This document shows, piece by piece, positions 19,301-29,400 of a stretch of DNA of 64,000 nt. Origin of the DNA: Synoicihabitans lomoniglobus (lineage in GTDB: Bacteria; Verrucomicrobiota; Verrucomicrobiia; Opitutales; Opitutaceae). The DNA is taken from contig NZ_CP119075.1 in NCBI RefSeq assembly GCF_029023725.1, positions 615,501 through 679,500 on the forward strand, given 5' to 3'. The first letter of the stretch is position 1. Every line of letters begins with the position of its first letter. Below the pieces are notes generated by a model. It was not told the origin of the DNA, searched no databases, and worked only from the letters and a program-made list of their open reading frames with translations. A program made the position numbers and the translations under genes.

Positions 19301-22300
19301 TCCGGCTGCACCGGCCGCACGGTCGTCGATAACGCTTCCCCCGCAGCCAATACATGGCGGGTGGTGATTTGCGGATACTCCCGGCGGATGGTGCGCAGGG
19401 CGCCCAATAGCATCAGTTGTTCGGGCGATTCATCGGTGCGCAGTTCGAGCGTTTGATCGGTGCCGTCCGCCCCCAACTGCCGGGCGAGAGCGATCAGCGC
19501 GGGCAACCCGTCCGCCCCGTCGCACGCATGGGTTGCGTTGGTCGAGGTTACCGCCGTTCGGCGCTGAGTTTCGACGGCATAAAACCAATTCGAAACGTCG
19601 ACCGGGGGAGTCGTCGGGTTCTCCGCCAACAGCAGGGCGTAGTCGGTCGTGGTGCGGGCCTCCTTCGTGCGGGGGAACACCGCGATCGACTCAAAATCGA
19701 AACCACGTAGCACGCTTTCCCAACCCGCCGCGGATAAAAGGGGAGTGAGGGGACGAATCTCCGTATCGGCGAAATACCACCAGCCCTCGGCCAAACCCCA
19801 TACCAGATCGACCCAACATTCACTGCGGACCTTTTCCACGATGCCGAAACACCCGCCAGGGGCGAGCAATGTGCGCAGCTGTCTCAGGGTTTCCCGGAGG
19901 CGGGGCGTGGCGTGCACCACATCGAGTCCCACGATGAAATCAAATTCACCGGCGTTGAAACCTTGCGCCACCGGGTCGCGAGAGATGTCGAGCACGGCGA
20001 AGGACAGGAAATCCAATCCGGCGGCGGTGGCCTTGCGCTCGGCTTTGGCCACGAACGCCCGGCTCAAGTCCGTCGCCACGTAGTCGACGCCGCGATCCTT
20101 GAGCGCTGGTGCCAGTTCACCAGCGAGCAAACCGTCGCCGATGCCTACTTCCAAAATGCGGAGCGGTTTGCCGGGAGGTTGGGTGGCCAACTTTCCTTCG
20201 ATCGCGTGACGCAGCAGTTGCAGATAAACCCGTTTGTCGGTGTGCGGTGCGTTTTCGCTCGCCGTCGATTCGAGCAATTCGGCGCTTCCTTCCGGATAGA
20301 GCACCGTGATCGCGGGCACGTCCCCGCTGAGTGCTTCAGCATAGTGGGCGGTGCAGTGTTCGACCAATCGCACGATGCCCTGAAACTCCGGAAATCGGGT
20401 GCGCAGGTCGTCGCTCGAAACGGGATCGGCCGCGATCCGCTGCCAGCGTAGAGCTTCGTCGGCGAGACGATCGAGATAGCCTTCGCTCACCAGCAGGTTG
20501 AGCAGAAAGTCCAGGCACTTCTCAAACGCAGGTGCGATCCGCAGGGCTCGGGCGATTTCGGTGCGCGTGGTCGATTGCCCCAAGGTCAGCGGCGGCAATG
20601 CGGAACTGATGTAGCGGAAAACCTGCGCCGCGCACCACGGGGTCACGGCGGCGGAAAAGGCGGGGTAGGCGGGGTGGGCCACCAAGGCTGGATCAGCGCG
20701 TAATTTGGTTTCAAGCGCTTCCAGGGTCCCCGTCATGCGCGCCAGATGGAAATCAGTCGTCGCACTCGTTTTAGCGGGAGCTTCGATCCAGTGGCGTTCG
20801 CGTTCGAACGGATAGGTCGGCAGAACCAAACGTTGGCGGGATTGATCGGAAAACCACGCCGGCCAGTTTACTTGGGCCCCGGCGCACCACATCGACCCCA
20901 ACGTGGAGAGCAAATGCGTGTAATCGTCCGTGGTTTCAGCCGCGTGCCGCGTCGACGTGAGCACGCGGGTGGAGTCAACGGATTTGAGGCAACGCTTCAC
21001 CATCGAGGCGAGACCGCGGCCGGGGCCGACCTCGAGCCAGAGTGGATGGCGCGTCGACGTGGCGGCGGTGTTAACCGCCGCCGCGAATCGCACGGGCTCG
21101 CGCACATGACGCGTCCAGTAGGCGGGGTCGATGGCGTCGGCAGCCGTCATATCCTGACCGGTGACGCCCGAAATGATGCGGCGCTGCGGGGGATGCAAAG
21201 TGACTGTTCTCACCCGCGCCGCGAACGTTGTCAGCATCGGCTCCATCATCGCGGAATGAAAGGCGTGCGACGTATCCAGTCGGGTGGTGGCGACGCCTTG
21301 GGCGGTGAAGGAGGAGGCGAGCCGATCGATGGTTTCGGTTGCACCTGACAGAACGCAGGAATCGGGCGCGTTGACCGCTGCAAGATCCACCGCCTGGTCC
21401 CGGGCCTGGTCCCGGGCCTGGTCCATGGCGGCCTCGGCCGAAAGTCCGACCGCGAGCATGGCGCCCGCCGATTGCGCCGCCATCAACGCCCCGCGAGCCG
21501 TCACGAGTTTTAAGGCATCCTCCAAAGTAAAGACCCCCGCCACGCATGCCGCCACATACTCGCCCAAACTGTGCCCGATCATGACGGCGGGTTCGCCACC
21601 CCGGCTCAACCAGAGTTGTGCGAGCGCGTAGTCGGCGACGAACACGATCGGCTGGGCCAGCGCGGTGTCGCGCAGTCGTTCGGCGGCGAGCGGAGCGTCC
21701 GGAGTCAGGATCTCGCGGAGATCGCATCCCAGTGGTTCGCGGAGCAAGTCAGCGCATTGGTCGATGGTGTCGCGCACCACCGGTTCGGCGGCATAGAGGC
21801 CCGCGAGCATGCCGACGTAGGGAGAACCTTGGCCGGAGAATATCCAAACCTGGGGGGGAGGGGCCGAGGAGGCTGTCTGGGGCTGGGCGGCGCGGAGCTG
21901 ACGGACCGCTTCCGCCGAGCCATGGGCTGTGATGGCGGTGCGGTGGGTGAATGCGCGCCGACCTTGCGCCAGCGTGTAGGCCACATCAGCCAGATTGACG
22001 GAGGAGTTGTCCTCCAGCCAGACCGCCAGGTTTTCCCGGGCGCGATCCAGGGCGGTCGCGGTGGTGGCGGACAGCACGAGCAATTGCGCGCCGCGGGCGG
22101 GACTCGAAGGGGATGGCTCCGGCGCCTCCGCCACCACCACGTGAGCATTGGTCCCACCGATGCCAAACGAACTGACTCCGGCAATCCGGCGGCGGCCGGC
22201 CGGGACCGTCCACGGGCCGAGACTCGCGTTGACGCGAAACGGAGTATTGGGGAAATCGATACGAGAATTGGGGGTCGAGAAATGCAGGCTGGCAGGCAGT

Positions 22301-23430
22301 TCGCGGTGTTGCAGAGCGAGAATGGTCTTGGCGAGGCCCGCCAATCCCGCCGCCTCATCGAGGTGTCCGAAATTGGTTTTTACCGAACCCAGGGCGCAGG
22401 CTCCGGTCGGGACTCCTTCGAAGGCTTCGCACAAAGCGGCGACCTCGATGGGGTCGCCGAGGGGAGTGCCCGTGCCGTGGGCTTCGACGTAGGAAATCTC
22501 GGTGGGATCAACCTCGGCGACCGCCTGGGCCTCGGCGATGACCTGACTTTGCCCTGTGATACTGGGAGCCGTGAATCCGGCTTTGTCGGCCCCATCGTTG
22601 TTGACGGCGGAACCGCGGATCACGGCGTGGATCGGGTCGCCGTCGGCGATCGCGTCGGCCAAACGCCGTAGCACGACGATGCCACAGCCGTTGCCGCTGA
22701 CAGTGCCGCTCGCATCGGTATCAAAGGCGCGGCAGTGCCCGTCGGAGGAACCAATGCCGCCTTCGGTGTAGAGGTAGCCCTGTTCCTGGGGCACTTGCAC
22801 GGAAACACCGCCGGCCAGCGCCATGTCGCAGTGATGATCCAAGAGGCTCTGGCAGGCGAGGTGAGTGGCGACAAGCGACGTCGAACAGGCCGTGTTGACG
22901 TTGATGCTCGGTCCGCGCAAATCGAGTTTGTAGGACGTGCGGGTCGGCACGAAGTCCTTGTTGTTGCCCAGCAACAGAGCCATCTCCCCCGCGGATTCAA
23001 CGACGTCGCGATTGGGCAACAAATTGCGCAACAGGTATGTGCTCATGCCGGCGCCGGCAAAGACGCCCACGGGACCAGAGACGCGGGTGGAATCATAGCC
23101 GGCTCTTTCCAGGGCAGTCCAAGCCAGTTCCAAAAATACGCGGTGTTGCGGGTCGGTCAGCGCGGCCTCGCGTGGGGTCATGCCAAAAAAGGCGGCGTCA
23201 AACTGATCGGCGTCCGCCAACACGCCGTTGGACCGCACATAGGCGGGATTGGCAATCATGGCCGGGTCCACCCCGGCGGCGCGCAAAGCGTCGTCGGACA
23301 GCGCGGTCAATGACTCGCGACCGGCGCGCAGATTGTCCCAGAATGCTTCCACGCTGTTGGCTCCGGGGAATCGAACCGCGAGGCCGATGACCGCGATGGC
23401 GTCAGGGAGTTCGTCGGGAGGTGTGCTCAT
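16357..23430 (-). CDS. Type I PKS, KS-AT-MT-KR-DH-ER-ACP (fully reducing, C-methylating)
   Basis: A 2357-residue single-module PKS. KS spans 10-435, with Cys182 in NTACSTSL, His318 in EAHGTGT and His356 in GHLDEAAG; it is the variant seen after NRPS modules. AT spans 525-880 (GHSLGE with Ser621, and HAFH at 722-725), which predicts malonyl-CoA. A C-methyltransferase lies at about 960-1255 (LEVGIGDG at 1093-1100). KR spans 1375-1570 (GGFGSMG, Tyr1535), DH 1625-1885 (His1660 in HxxxGxxxxP, Asp1812), ER 1895-2215 (NADPH loop HAAAGGVGLAA at 2039-2049). ACP has Ser2301 in RGDSLL. KR before DH is not the usual order. The module would insert a C2 unit that is alpha-methylated and fully reduced, between two Thr residues. 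It starts within the previous NRPS stop (ATGA). The acidic C-terminus should dock to the TubC domain of the next protein. Confidence 0.95.
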   Translation of the reverse strand: MSTPPDELPDAIAVIGLAVRFPGANSVEAFWDNLRAGRESLTALSDDALRAAGVDPAMIANPAYVRSNGVLADADQFDAAFFGMTPREAALTDPQHRVFLELAWTALERAGYDSTRVSGPVGVFAGAGMSTYLLRNLLPNRDVVESAGEMALLLGNNKDFVPTRTSYKLDLRGPSINVNTACSTSLVATHLACQSLLDHHCDMALAGGVSVQVPQEQGYLYTEGGIGSSDGHCRAFDTDASGTVSGNGCGIVVLRRLADAIADGDPIHAVIRGSAVNNDGADKAGFTAPSITGQSQVIAEAQAVAEVDPTEISYVEAHGTGTPLGDPIEVAALCEAFEGVPTGACALGSVKTNFGHLDEAAGLAGLAKTILALQHRELPASLHFSTPNSRIDFPNTPFRVNASLGPWTVPAGRRRIAGVSSFGIGGTNAHVVVAEAPEPSPSSPARGAQLLVLSATTATALDRARENLAVWLEDNSSVNLADVAYTLAQGRRAFTHRTAITAHGSAEAVRQLRAAQPQTASSAPPPQVWIFSGQGSPYVGMLAGLYAAEPVVRDTIDQCADLLREPLGCDLREILTPDAPLAAERLRDTALAQPIVFVADYALAQLWLSRGGEPAVMIGHSLGEYVAACVAGVFTLEDALKLVTARGALMAAQSAGAMLAVGLSAEAAMDQARDQARDQAVDLAAVNAPDSCVLSGATETIDRLASSFTAQGVATTRLDTSHAFHSAMMEPMLTTFAARVRTVTLHPPQRRIISGVTGQDMTAADAIDPAYWTRHVREPVRFAAAVNTAATSTRHPLWLEVGPGRGLASMVKRCLKSVDSTRVLTSTRHAAETTDDYTHLLSTLGSMWCAGAQVNWPAWFSDQSRQRLVLPTYPFERERHWIEAPAKTSATTDFHLARMTGTLEALETKLRADPALVAHPAYPAFSAAVTPWCAAQVFRYISSALPPLTLGQSTTRTEIARALRIAPAFEKCLDFLLNLLVSEGYLDRLADEALRWQRIAADPVSSDDLRTRFPEFQGIVRLVEHCTAHYAEALSGDVPAITVLYPEGSAELLESTASENAPHTDKRVYLQLLRHAIEGKLATQPPGKPLRILEVGIGDGLLAGELAPALKDRGVDYVATDLSRAFVAKAERKATAAGLDFLSFAVLDISRDPVAQGFNAGEFDFIVGLDVVHATPRLRETLRQLRTLLAPGGCFGIVEKVRSECWVDLVWGLAEGWWYFADTEIRPLTPLLSAAGWESVLRGFDFESIAVFPRTKEARTTTDYALLLAENPTTPPVDVSNWFYAVETQRRTAVTSTNATHACDGADGLPALIALARQLGADGTDQTLELRTDESPEQLMLLGALRTIRREYPQITTRHVLAAGEALSTTVRPVQPDTNSGFVRRAGGVYLITGGFGSMGRVFARELVRELQAHVILLGRHIDGPEQVAFVAELESLGGTVLARTGDVTDLAALENVVDAVRTQFGPIRGVIHTAGVYGQGLIRGRHADDIATTLAPKVTGTRNLARVFAHESLDFFILCSSLASVAPEPGQVDYATANAFLDAFALEHYQKTGTPTLSIGWGVWQELGMMDHDALPRVQKDAVRTEILSHGWNRIGASLWRHVLECGAPHRHLLISPTPVELPTTPLHPLFKSRHEDEAGRVCFNVRLDPAQHWVVDEHRLDGLALLPGTGFLELARAAFMEQTGATAVELSEVYFLSPLTWADNQPREVQVVLHGTSFIVLSRLADDAWMEHTRGDIRVANTPAATAIKFPMDKFVAEPPTAEAVRFGPRWHCLKSVAFDDTGAGVAEIALPEAYVSDLPDYALHPALFDMAIGFITLRHGLPDSLPFCYRRLVVHRPLPVRFRSEVRVVTRTDDGLELAATLWDEQDHLLVEVEGYRLRRRAEPAKATPADQARLVIRPGSSAAPWNVVPAHRVPPGNGEVEIEIAAAGLNFIEVLYANGMLPTTPELEHRFGLECAGRVVRVGAQVAGVAVGDEVIAYANGCFASYVTVPTGAISPRPSGLSPAAAVTLPGAYATAHYALVTQGRLRRGEKVLIHAAAGGVGLAAVHIARHLGAEVFATAGSDAKRNFLRDLGVVHVMDSRSLAFAAEVQQLTDGRGVDVVLNSLGGDFLRASLDLVAPRGRFIELGKRDLLGGSSLDLAPFARIISFIVIDVGPDLPEFETIWHEVCAHFADGTYPALPHKTFPLADAAPAFDYMARARHIGKVVLLPGDPAALLAAARELPPAGRSRAAILGLPEVSSPKEVSPPARVMPVAPDASHSTTPTNDIERTIAAIWEELLGVKPVGIDDDFFALRGDSLLAAQVMARIQSALAVKLPLSSIFDRPTVSGLAARVQSLRRNVPDSLADDEEEGDL
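16360..16395 (-). other. Acidic C-terminal docking tail
   Basis: The last twelve residues of the 2357-residue PKS (DSLADDEEEGDL) form a short acidic linear motif after the ACP and a short linker. This is the kind of peptide that TubC-type docking domains bind, and the next protein begins with such a domain. Inference from charge and context. Confidence 0.6.
19651..20553 (-). other. PKS C-methyltransferase domain
   Basis: Residues 960-1260 of the 2357-residue PKS. SAM-binding core LEVGIGDG, then ATDLS, LDVVHATP and APGGCFGIVE, all as in PKS C-methyltransferases; the third core position pair (GDG for the usual GTG) is slightly atypical. Its placement between AT and KR predicts alpha-carbon methylation of the beta-keto intermediate, which would explain a branched ketide even though the AT looks malonyl-specific. 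Confidence 0.85.
21393..21428 (-). repeat. Coding 12-base tandem repeat, about three copies
   Basis: On the plus strand the unit cctggtcccggg occurs twice and then once more with its last four bases changed to atgg. Being a multiple of three, it adds DQAR-type tetrapeptides (DQARDQARDQA at residues 670-680) to the AT domain of the fully reducing PKS without breaking the frame. It sits in the AT segment between the catalytic GHSLGE and the HAFH motif, in what is probably a surface loop. It is a probable slippage product. Confidence 0.9.
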
Positions 23431-26400
23431 TGGGAAGGGCCTCCGGATCGGCGACGCTGGCGGGCGGCCTGCTGCCGTTGGGCGCGCTCACGAGCGGACG
23501 TAGTAGCAGTGGTAGGAGACGCGCCGTTGGGGCCGGCGACCGGCGATGGCTCGCGCAGCGCGGCGGCCAGGGAAATCACGCTGGCATGCTTGAACATCAG
23601 GGTAACCGGGAACTCTCTTTGCAACGCGGTCCGCAGTTGTTTGTGGACCTGCACAATTAATAGTGAGTGGCCGCCGAGATCGAAGAAGTTGTCCTGGCGA
23701 CCGATCGTATCGGTGCCCAAAGCGGTGGCCCAGAGTCCGCCAATGGTGGCTTCGAGTTCGTCGACGAATTCACCGTTTTCTTCCGTGAGTGATGCGGGGA
23801 TGGGGCTGGTCGGTTCCGGTAAGGCGGTGCGGTCGACCTTACCGTTGGCCGTCAGGGGAAAGGTATCCAGGGGCACGAAGGTGCTCGGCACCATGTAGTC
23901 GGGGAGGCGGGAGCGGAGGTGCTCCCGCAGCTCGGCCGCCGTCGGGATGGCGGCATCGGCGGCCCGTGTGAAATAGGCCAGGAGGCGAACGGCATCCACG
24001 GAGTCCGGGCGGGCGATGACCACGGCTCCGGTGAGGTCAGCATGGGCGGTAAGGGCGGATTCGATTTCACCGAGTTCGATGCGGAATCCGCGGATCTTGA
24101 TCTGGTGGTCGGCGCGGCCGAGATATTCGAGATCACCGTCGGGCAACCAGCGGGCGAGATCGCCGGATTTATAGAGGCGGGCACCGGGAGTGGAATCAAA
24201 CGGATGAGCGATGAACCGTTCGGCGGTAAGTTCGGGGCGGTGGAGGTAACCGCGGGCCACGCCCGATCCACCGACATGTATCTCACCCACCACGCCGATG
24301 GGGACCGGCTCACCGTAGGGATCGAGTAAATACAATGAGAGATCCGGAATGGCTTCTCCGATCACGCTCCGATGCGCGGTGTCGAGATCAGTCACACCAA
24401 GCGGACGGTAGGTGACGTGCACGGTGGTCTCGGTGATGCCATACATGTTGATCAAACGCGGGGCGTTGTCGGCGTGTCGTTCCCACCATCCCCGCAGGCT
24501 GCCGATGTCGAGGGCTTCACCACCAAAAATCACGGTGCGCAGGGCCAGAGGCGCGGCGTCCGGTGCGGCGGACGCGTCGGCGGCGGAGAGTTGCCGAAAG
24601 GCTGAAGGGGTCTGATTGAGCACGGTGACACGTTCCCGCCGCAGGAGCTCCAGAAACGCTTCGGGATCGCGGCTGGTGGTCTGCGGCACGATGACCAGGC
24701 GACCGCCATGGAGCAAGGCCCCCCAGATTTCCCAGACTGAGAAGTCGAAGGCATGGGAGTGAAAGAGCGTCCAAACGTCGTCGCGATTGAAATGGAACCA
24801 GTGATCCGTCGCATCGAACAATCGCACCGCCTGATGGTGGGGGATGATGCAACCCTTCGGTGTGCCCGTGGACCCCGACGTATAGATGATGTAGGCGGCC
24901 TGATTCGGTTCGATGGGGTCGAGGGTGGCGTCAGCGCTTTCACCGTTGTCAACAGCCGGGTCGAGCTCGGGGGAGTCGAGCGCGATGACTTCAGCATCGA
25001 TCGCGGAGAGGCGTTCCTGCAGCAACGTGCTGGTGAGGATTATCGGGGCACGGGCATCGCTGAGCATGAACGCGACCCGATCGGCTGGATAAACCGGATC
25101 GATCGGCAGATAGGCGCCACCAGCCTTGAGGATGGCTACCAGCCCCACGAGCAGATCGATCCCGCGTTCGAGAAACAGTCCCACTGGAACTTCCGCGCGC
25201 ACGCCGGCGGTGCGCAGCCGGGCGGCGAGGTGCCGCGCGCGTCGATTGAGCTCGGCGTAGGTGACGGATTCACCGGCGGGCATTGTCAGGGCGATGCGAT
25301 CCGGGGAGTGGGCGACTTGGGATTCGAACCGGGCCACGAGCGTGGACGGGGCGGGAAGATCCGGTGGGGTGGGATTGAACTCCTGCAGAATACGACGACG
25401 TTCCGCGGCTGGCAGCAGACGCAGCCGGGCGATGGATTGCGTGGGGTCGTTGGCGATACTCTCCAGCAGTGTGGTGAGCTGACCGATGAAACGAATGATG
25501 CGGTCTTCGGTGAAGAGATCGGTGTTGAATCCGATGGAGCTCTCCAGACGGCCTTCGGTTTCGGCGAAATTGAACTGCAGATCGAACTTGCTGCCCCCTA
25601 CGTCGTCGAGGAATGGTGCGATCTTCACGTCATCGATACGCAGCTCGTAGGGATCGACGTTTTGCATCACGACCACGACGTCGAAAAGCGGTGAGCGGCT
25701 GACATCGCGTTCGAGGGAGAGTTCGTCCACAATACGATCGAACGGGTAGTCCTGATGTTCGAAGGCACCGGTGATGGTATCACGCACGTGGGCCAGCAGG
25801 GTTGTGAAGGAGTCAGCAGGATCGAGCCGAGCCCGCAACGGCAGTGTGTTAATGTAGAAACCGATCTGGTCCTCCAGGTCAGGATGATTCCGGCCGGCGA
25901 TGGGCGTGCCGACGATGAGATCAGTTTGGCCGGTGTGACGGTGCAAAAAAGTCTGCACTGCGGCGGTCAGCAACATGAAGAGTGATGCCCGGTGCTGGCG
26001 GGCGAGCTCACCAAGGACCGCCGTGGTGGTGGGTGGCACCGTGAAATTGAGGGTGCGGCCGCGATAGGTCTTAACCGGAGGGCGCGGGTGGTCGGTGGCG
26101 AGTGCCAGCACCGGCAGTTTTCCGGCCAATTGATCGTGCCAGAATTGGCGTTGCGTCGCCATGCCTGCGGATGCGAGGCGCGCCTGATGCCAGACCGCAT
26201 AGTCGCGGTGTTGGATGGCGAGCGGTTTGAGTGCCAATGGCTTGCCGGTGGCGAGACTTTCGTAGCGCCGCATGAACTCGTGCACCAACACGCCCATGCT
26301 CCAGTCGTCGGAGATGATGTGATGGATGTTGAACAAGACCGCGTGTCGATCGGGTGCGAGGCGCAGCAGGGTGAGCCGAGCGAGGGGACCGGTGGCGAAA

Positions 26401-29400
26401 TCGAACGGTGTCAGGGCATCGGTGAGCGCGATTTCGCGGGCGGCGGTTTCCGGATTCGTCGCGGCGGCGAGATCCATGAACGAAAACCCGCCCAAGGGTC
26501 GTGGATGCACTTTTTGGCGCGGCTGACCATTGATCTCGGGCAACGTCGTGCGCAGCGATTCGTGACGGTGAGCGAGACCGGCGAAGGCATTGGCGAGTGC
26601 GGTCTGATCAATGGGACCGGTGAGTTCCAGCGACACCGGCATATTGTAGGCGACCAGAGCTCCTTCCATTTGGGCGAGCACCCACAGACGGGTTTGCGCG
26701 TGGGAGAGGGGGTAGTCCGGCGCCTCGGGCGTGCGCGGCAACGGCGTGTGCTCGCTCTGTCGCCGCCCGGCAACCACCGTGGCGAGCTCTCGAATGGTCG
26801 GTTGATTGAACATCTCGCGCAGGGCGACTTCGACCCCGAATTCCTGCCGGATGCGGCTCACCACTTGGGTGGCCTTGAGACTGTGACCGCCGATCTCGAA
26901 GAAATTGGCCGTGACCCCGACACGTTCCATGCCGAGCACGGTGGCCCAGATGGTGGCAAGTTTGGACTCGGTCGGACCGGCGGGAGCGACGTAGTCTTCC
27001 GCGGCGGTGGAGTGCGTCCGTTCGGGGATGGGTAGGGATTGCCGGTCGATCTTGCCGTTAGGAAGTTGGGGGAAGGCTTCGAGCACCACGAAATCCGCCG
27101 GAATCATGTGACCGGGCAGACGGTCGCGCAGGAAACTGCGCAGCGTGGGCACGAGGAAGCGGGCGAGCTTTTCGTGGAGCGGGTGATTGGCGTAGGTTCG
27201 CCACGGCAGTGTTTGGGCAGGGGGTGGAAAAAGGTCGATCGGGGGCAGCGAGGCGGCATCGCCGCGACGGAAAATGGCGTCGAACGAGCCATCAGCGCCA
27301 TACTGGGCCAGGTCGACGATCAGCCCGAGATCTTTACCGAGGGTGAGCAGGTCCTCCGGCTCCAGTCCGGCGAGAACGCTGGCGTCCAACTCTGCGCGGA
27401 AGGCGGCGACGGAGGCTTTGGCGGGCGCGGATTCCAGCCACGCGAGAGTCTGCAGTTCCCGCTGCACCCGCCGGTTGGCGATGTGGCGAAGATGCAACGT
27501 GGTGGGGGCGGTCTCCGTTGTCAGCACGTCGGCCAGGTCGTCGAGGGAGAGCGGTCGATCCGGCCAATCAACGACGGCAGTGTCGGGGGGCATCGGCGTC
27601 GCCTCGCACCCGCCGATGTGTAGGGTCACGTCGGCCCGGAAGCGGGTCATTTCGTTCTGCACGGTCGCGCGTTTCGGTCGAATCTGCACCCGGGAAATAG
27701 CGGGAAAACGGCTGCGCAACGCCGCGAAGAAGGCGGGCTCGACCGCCATTTCCTGTTCGGTTTGCAGCGCTTCACGCACGCGGCGGCGCAGTCCGGCGGC
27801 CCCGAGGGTCTCGCCGGCGCGGAACAGTTGCACCGATGCGTGAAAAGCCTCCAGCAACGGCCGCAGACGCACGTCTCCCAGAAAAATCGCCCCGCCCGGT
27901 TTAATCACGCGCAGTGCACCCTCGATCACCGTCATCAAATAGTTGATACCGGGAAAATACTGCACCACGGAGCAAAGCATCACGACGTCGTAACTGGCCG
28001 GGGCGATGTCGGTGAAGTCATGGGCTTGCTGGGCGCGCAGTTCGAGCCCGCCGTAACCCGACCGATCGCGGGTCAGTTCTCGTAACTGCTCGATCGCGAC
28101 CGTGGAGAGATCACAAGCGAGGTAGTGTTCACAATCGCGAGCCAACGGAAACATCAGCAGACCGGTGCCGGCCCCGATCTCAAGAATACGACGGGGGCGA
28201 AGTTCGCGGACGCGCGCCACCGTGTGGTCCACGTATTCGCGCATTTCGGTTTCGGAGAGTGGCTCGCGGGTGTAGTTGCTGTCCCAGCCGATGACGTTGA
28301 AAGTAGGATCGTTATCGGCGTAGGTAAGGGAGTCGCTGTAGCTGTCCTCGTGCAGGTCCTGCCAGAGCGACACTTGGTCATCCTGCAATTGCTGCAGTTT
28401 GGCGTGCAGTTCGCCGGACGCGTCGTCAGGGGTGATCCAGGCCACGAGCCGGTTCTCGCCGCGGTCATCGGCTTCGATCTTTACCACGGTTTCGGCCACT
28501 CCGGAGTGTTGACCGAGCATGCTCTCGATTTCCCCGAGTTCGATGCGGAAGCCGCGCAACTTCACTTGTTGATCGAGTCGTCCGAGCATTTCCAGGCTGC
28601 CATCCGGCAACCAACGTCCGAGGTCGCCGGTGCGGTATAGCGTGGTGCCACGGCGATTCTCATCGAACGGATTGGGGACGAAAGCGGCCCGGGTTTTTTC
28701 CGGATTGCGCCAATAGCCCGCGCCGACGCCGACCCCGGAAACGCAGATCTCGCCCGGCACACCGACGGGCACGAGTTGTAGATCGTCGTCGAGCACGTAA
28801 AGGGTGAGATTGGGCAGTGTGCGTCCGATCGGGACAGACGTGCTCTGCGGAGGCAACGGGGCGGTGAGCAGCGCCTGGCAAATGTCGTCGGCGGCTTCGG
28901 TGGGTCCGTAGGCATTGGCCAGCGGGATCTGCGGGTAGACCTCGAACCACTGGTTGATCAACGCGACCGGCACGGCTTCGCCCGTGACCATGCCGCAAAC
29001 CATGGCGGGAAGCACGCGCTCCGCCGCGGGCAAGGCCGCCACATGATCCAACAGCGCCTTCAGCACCACGGGCACAAACTCAAAAAGGGTGATGTGCTCG
29101 GCCCGCATCAGGGCGAACAGGCGCGGTGCCTCGCAGACCACTTCGAAATCAGCAATGACGGTGCGACCGCCAATCAATAACGGTGCCAGGAATTGCCAAA
29201 CCGAGATGTCGGAGGAAGAGGGAGCACTTTGCAGGAAAGCGTTGTCGGCGGTGAACTTCAGCTCCTGAAACTGGCCGTAGATATGATTGATCGCGCCATT
29301 GTGGCGGATGATTGCCCCCTTGGGTCGTCCGGTGGAGCCCGAGGTGTAAAGCATGTAAGCCGCGTCCGTCGGATCACCTGCGACGGCGGGATCACTGGTG

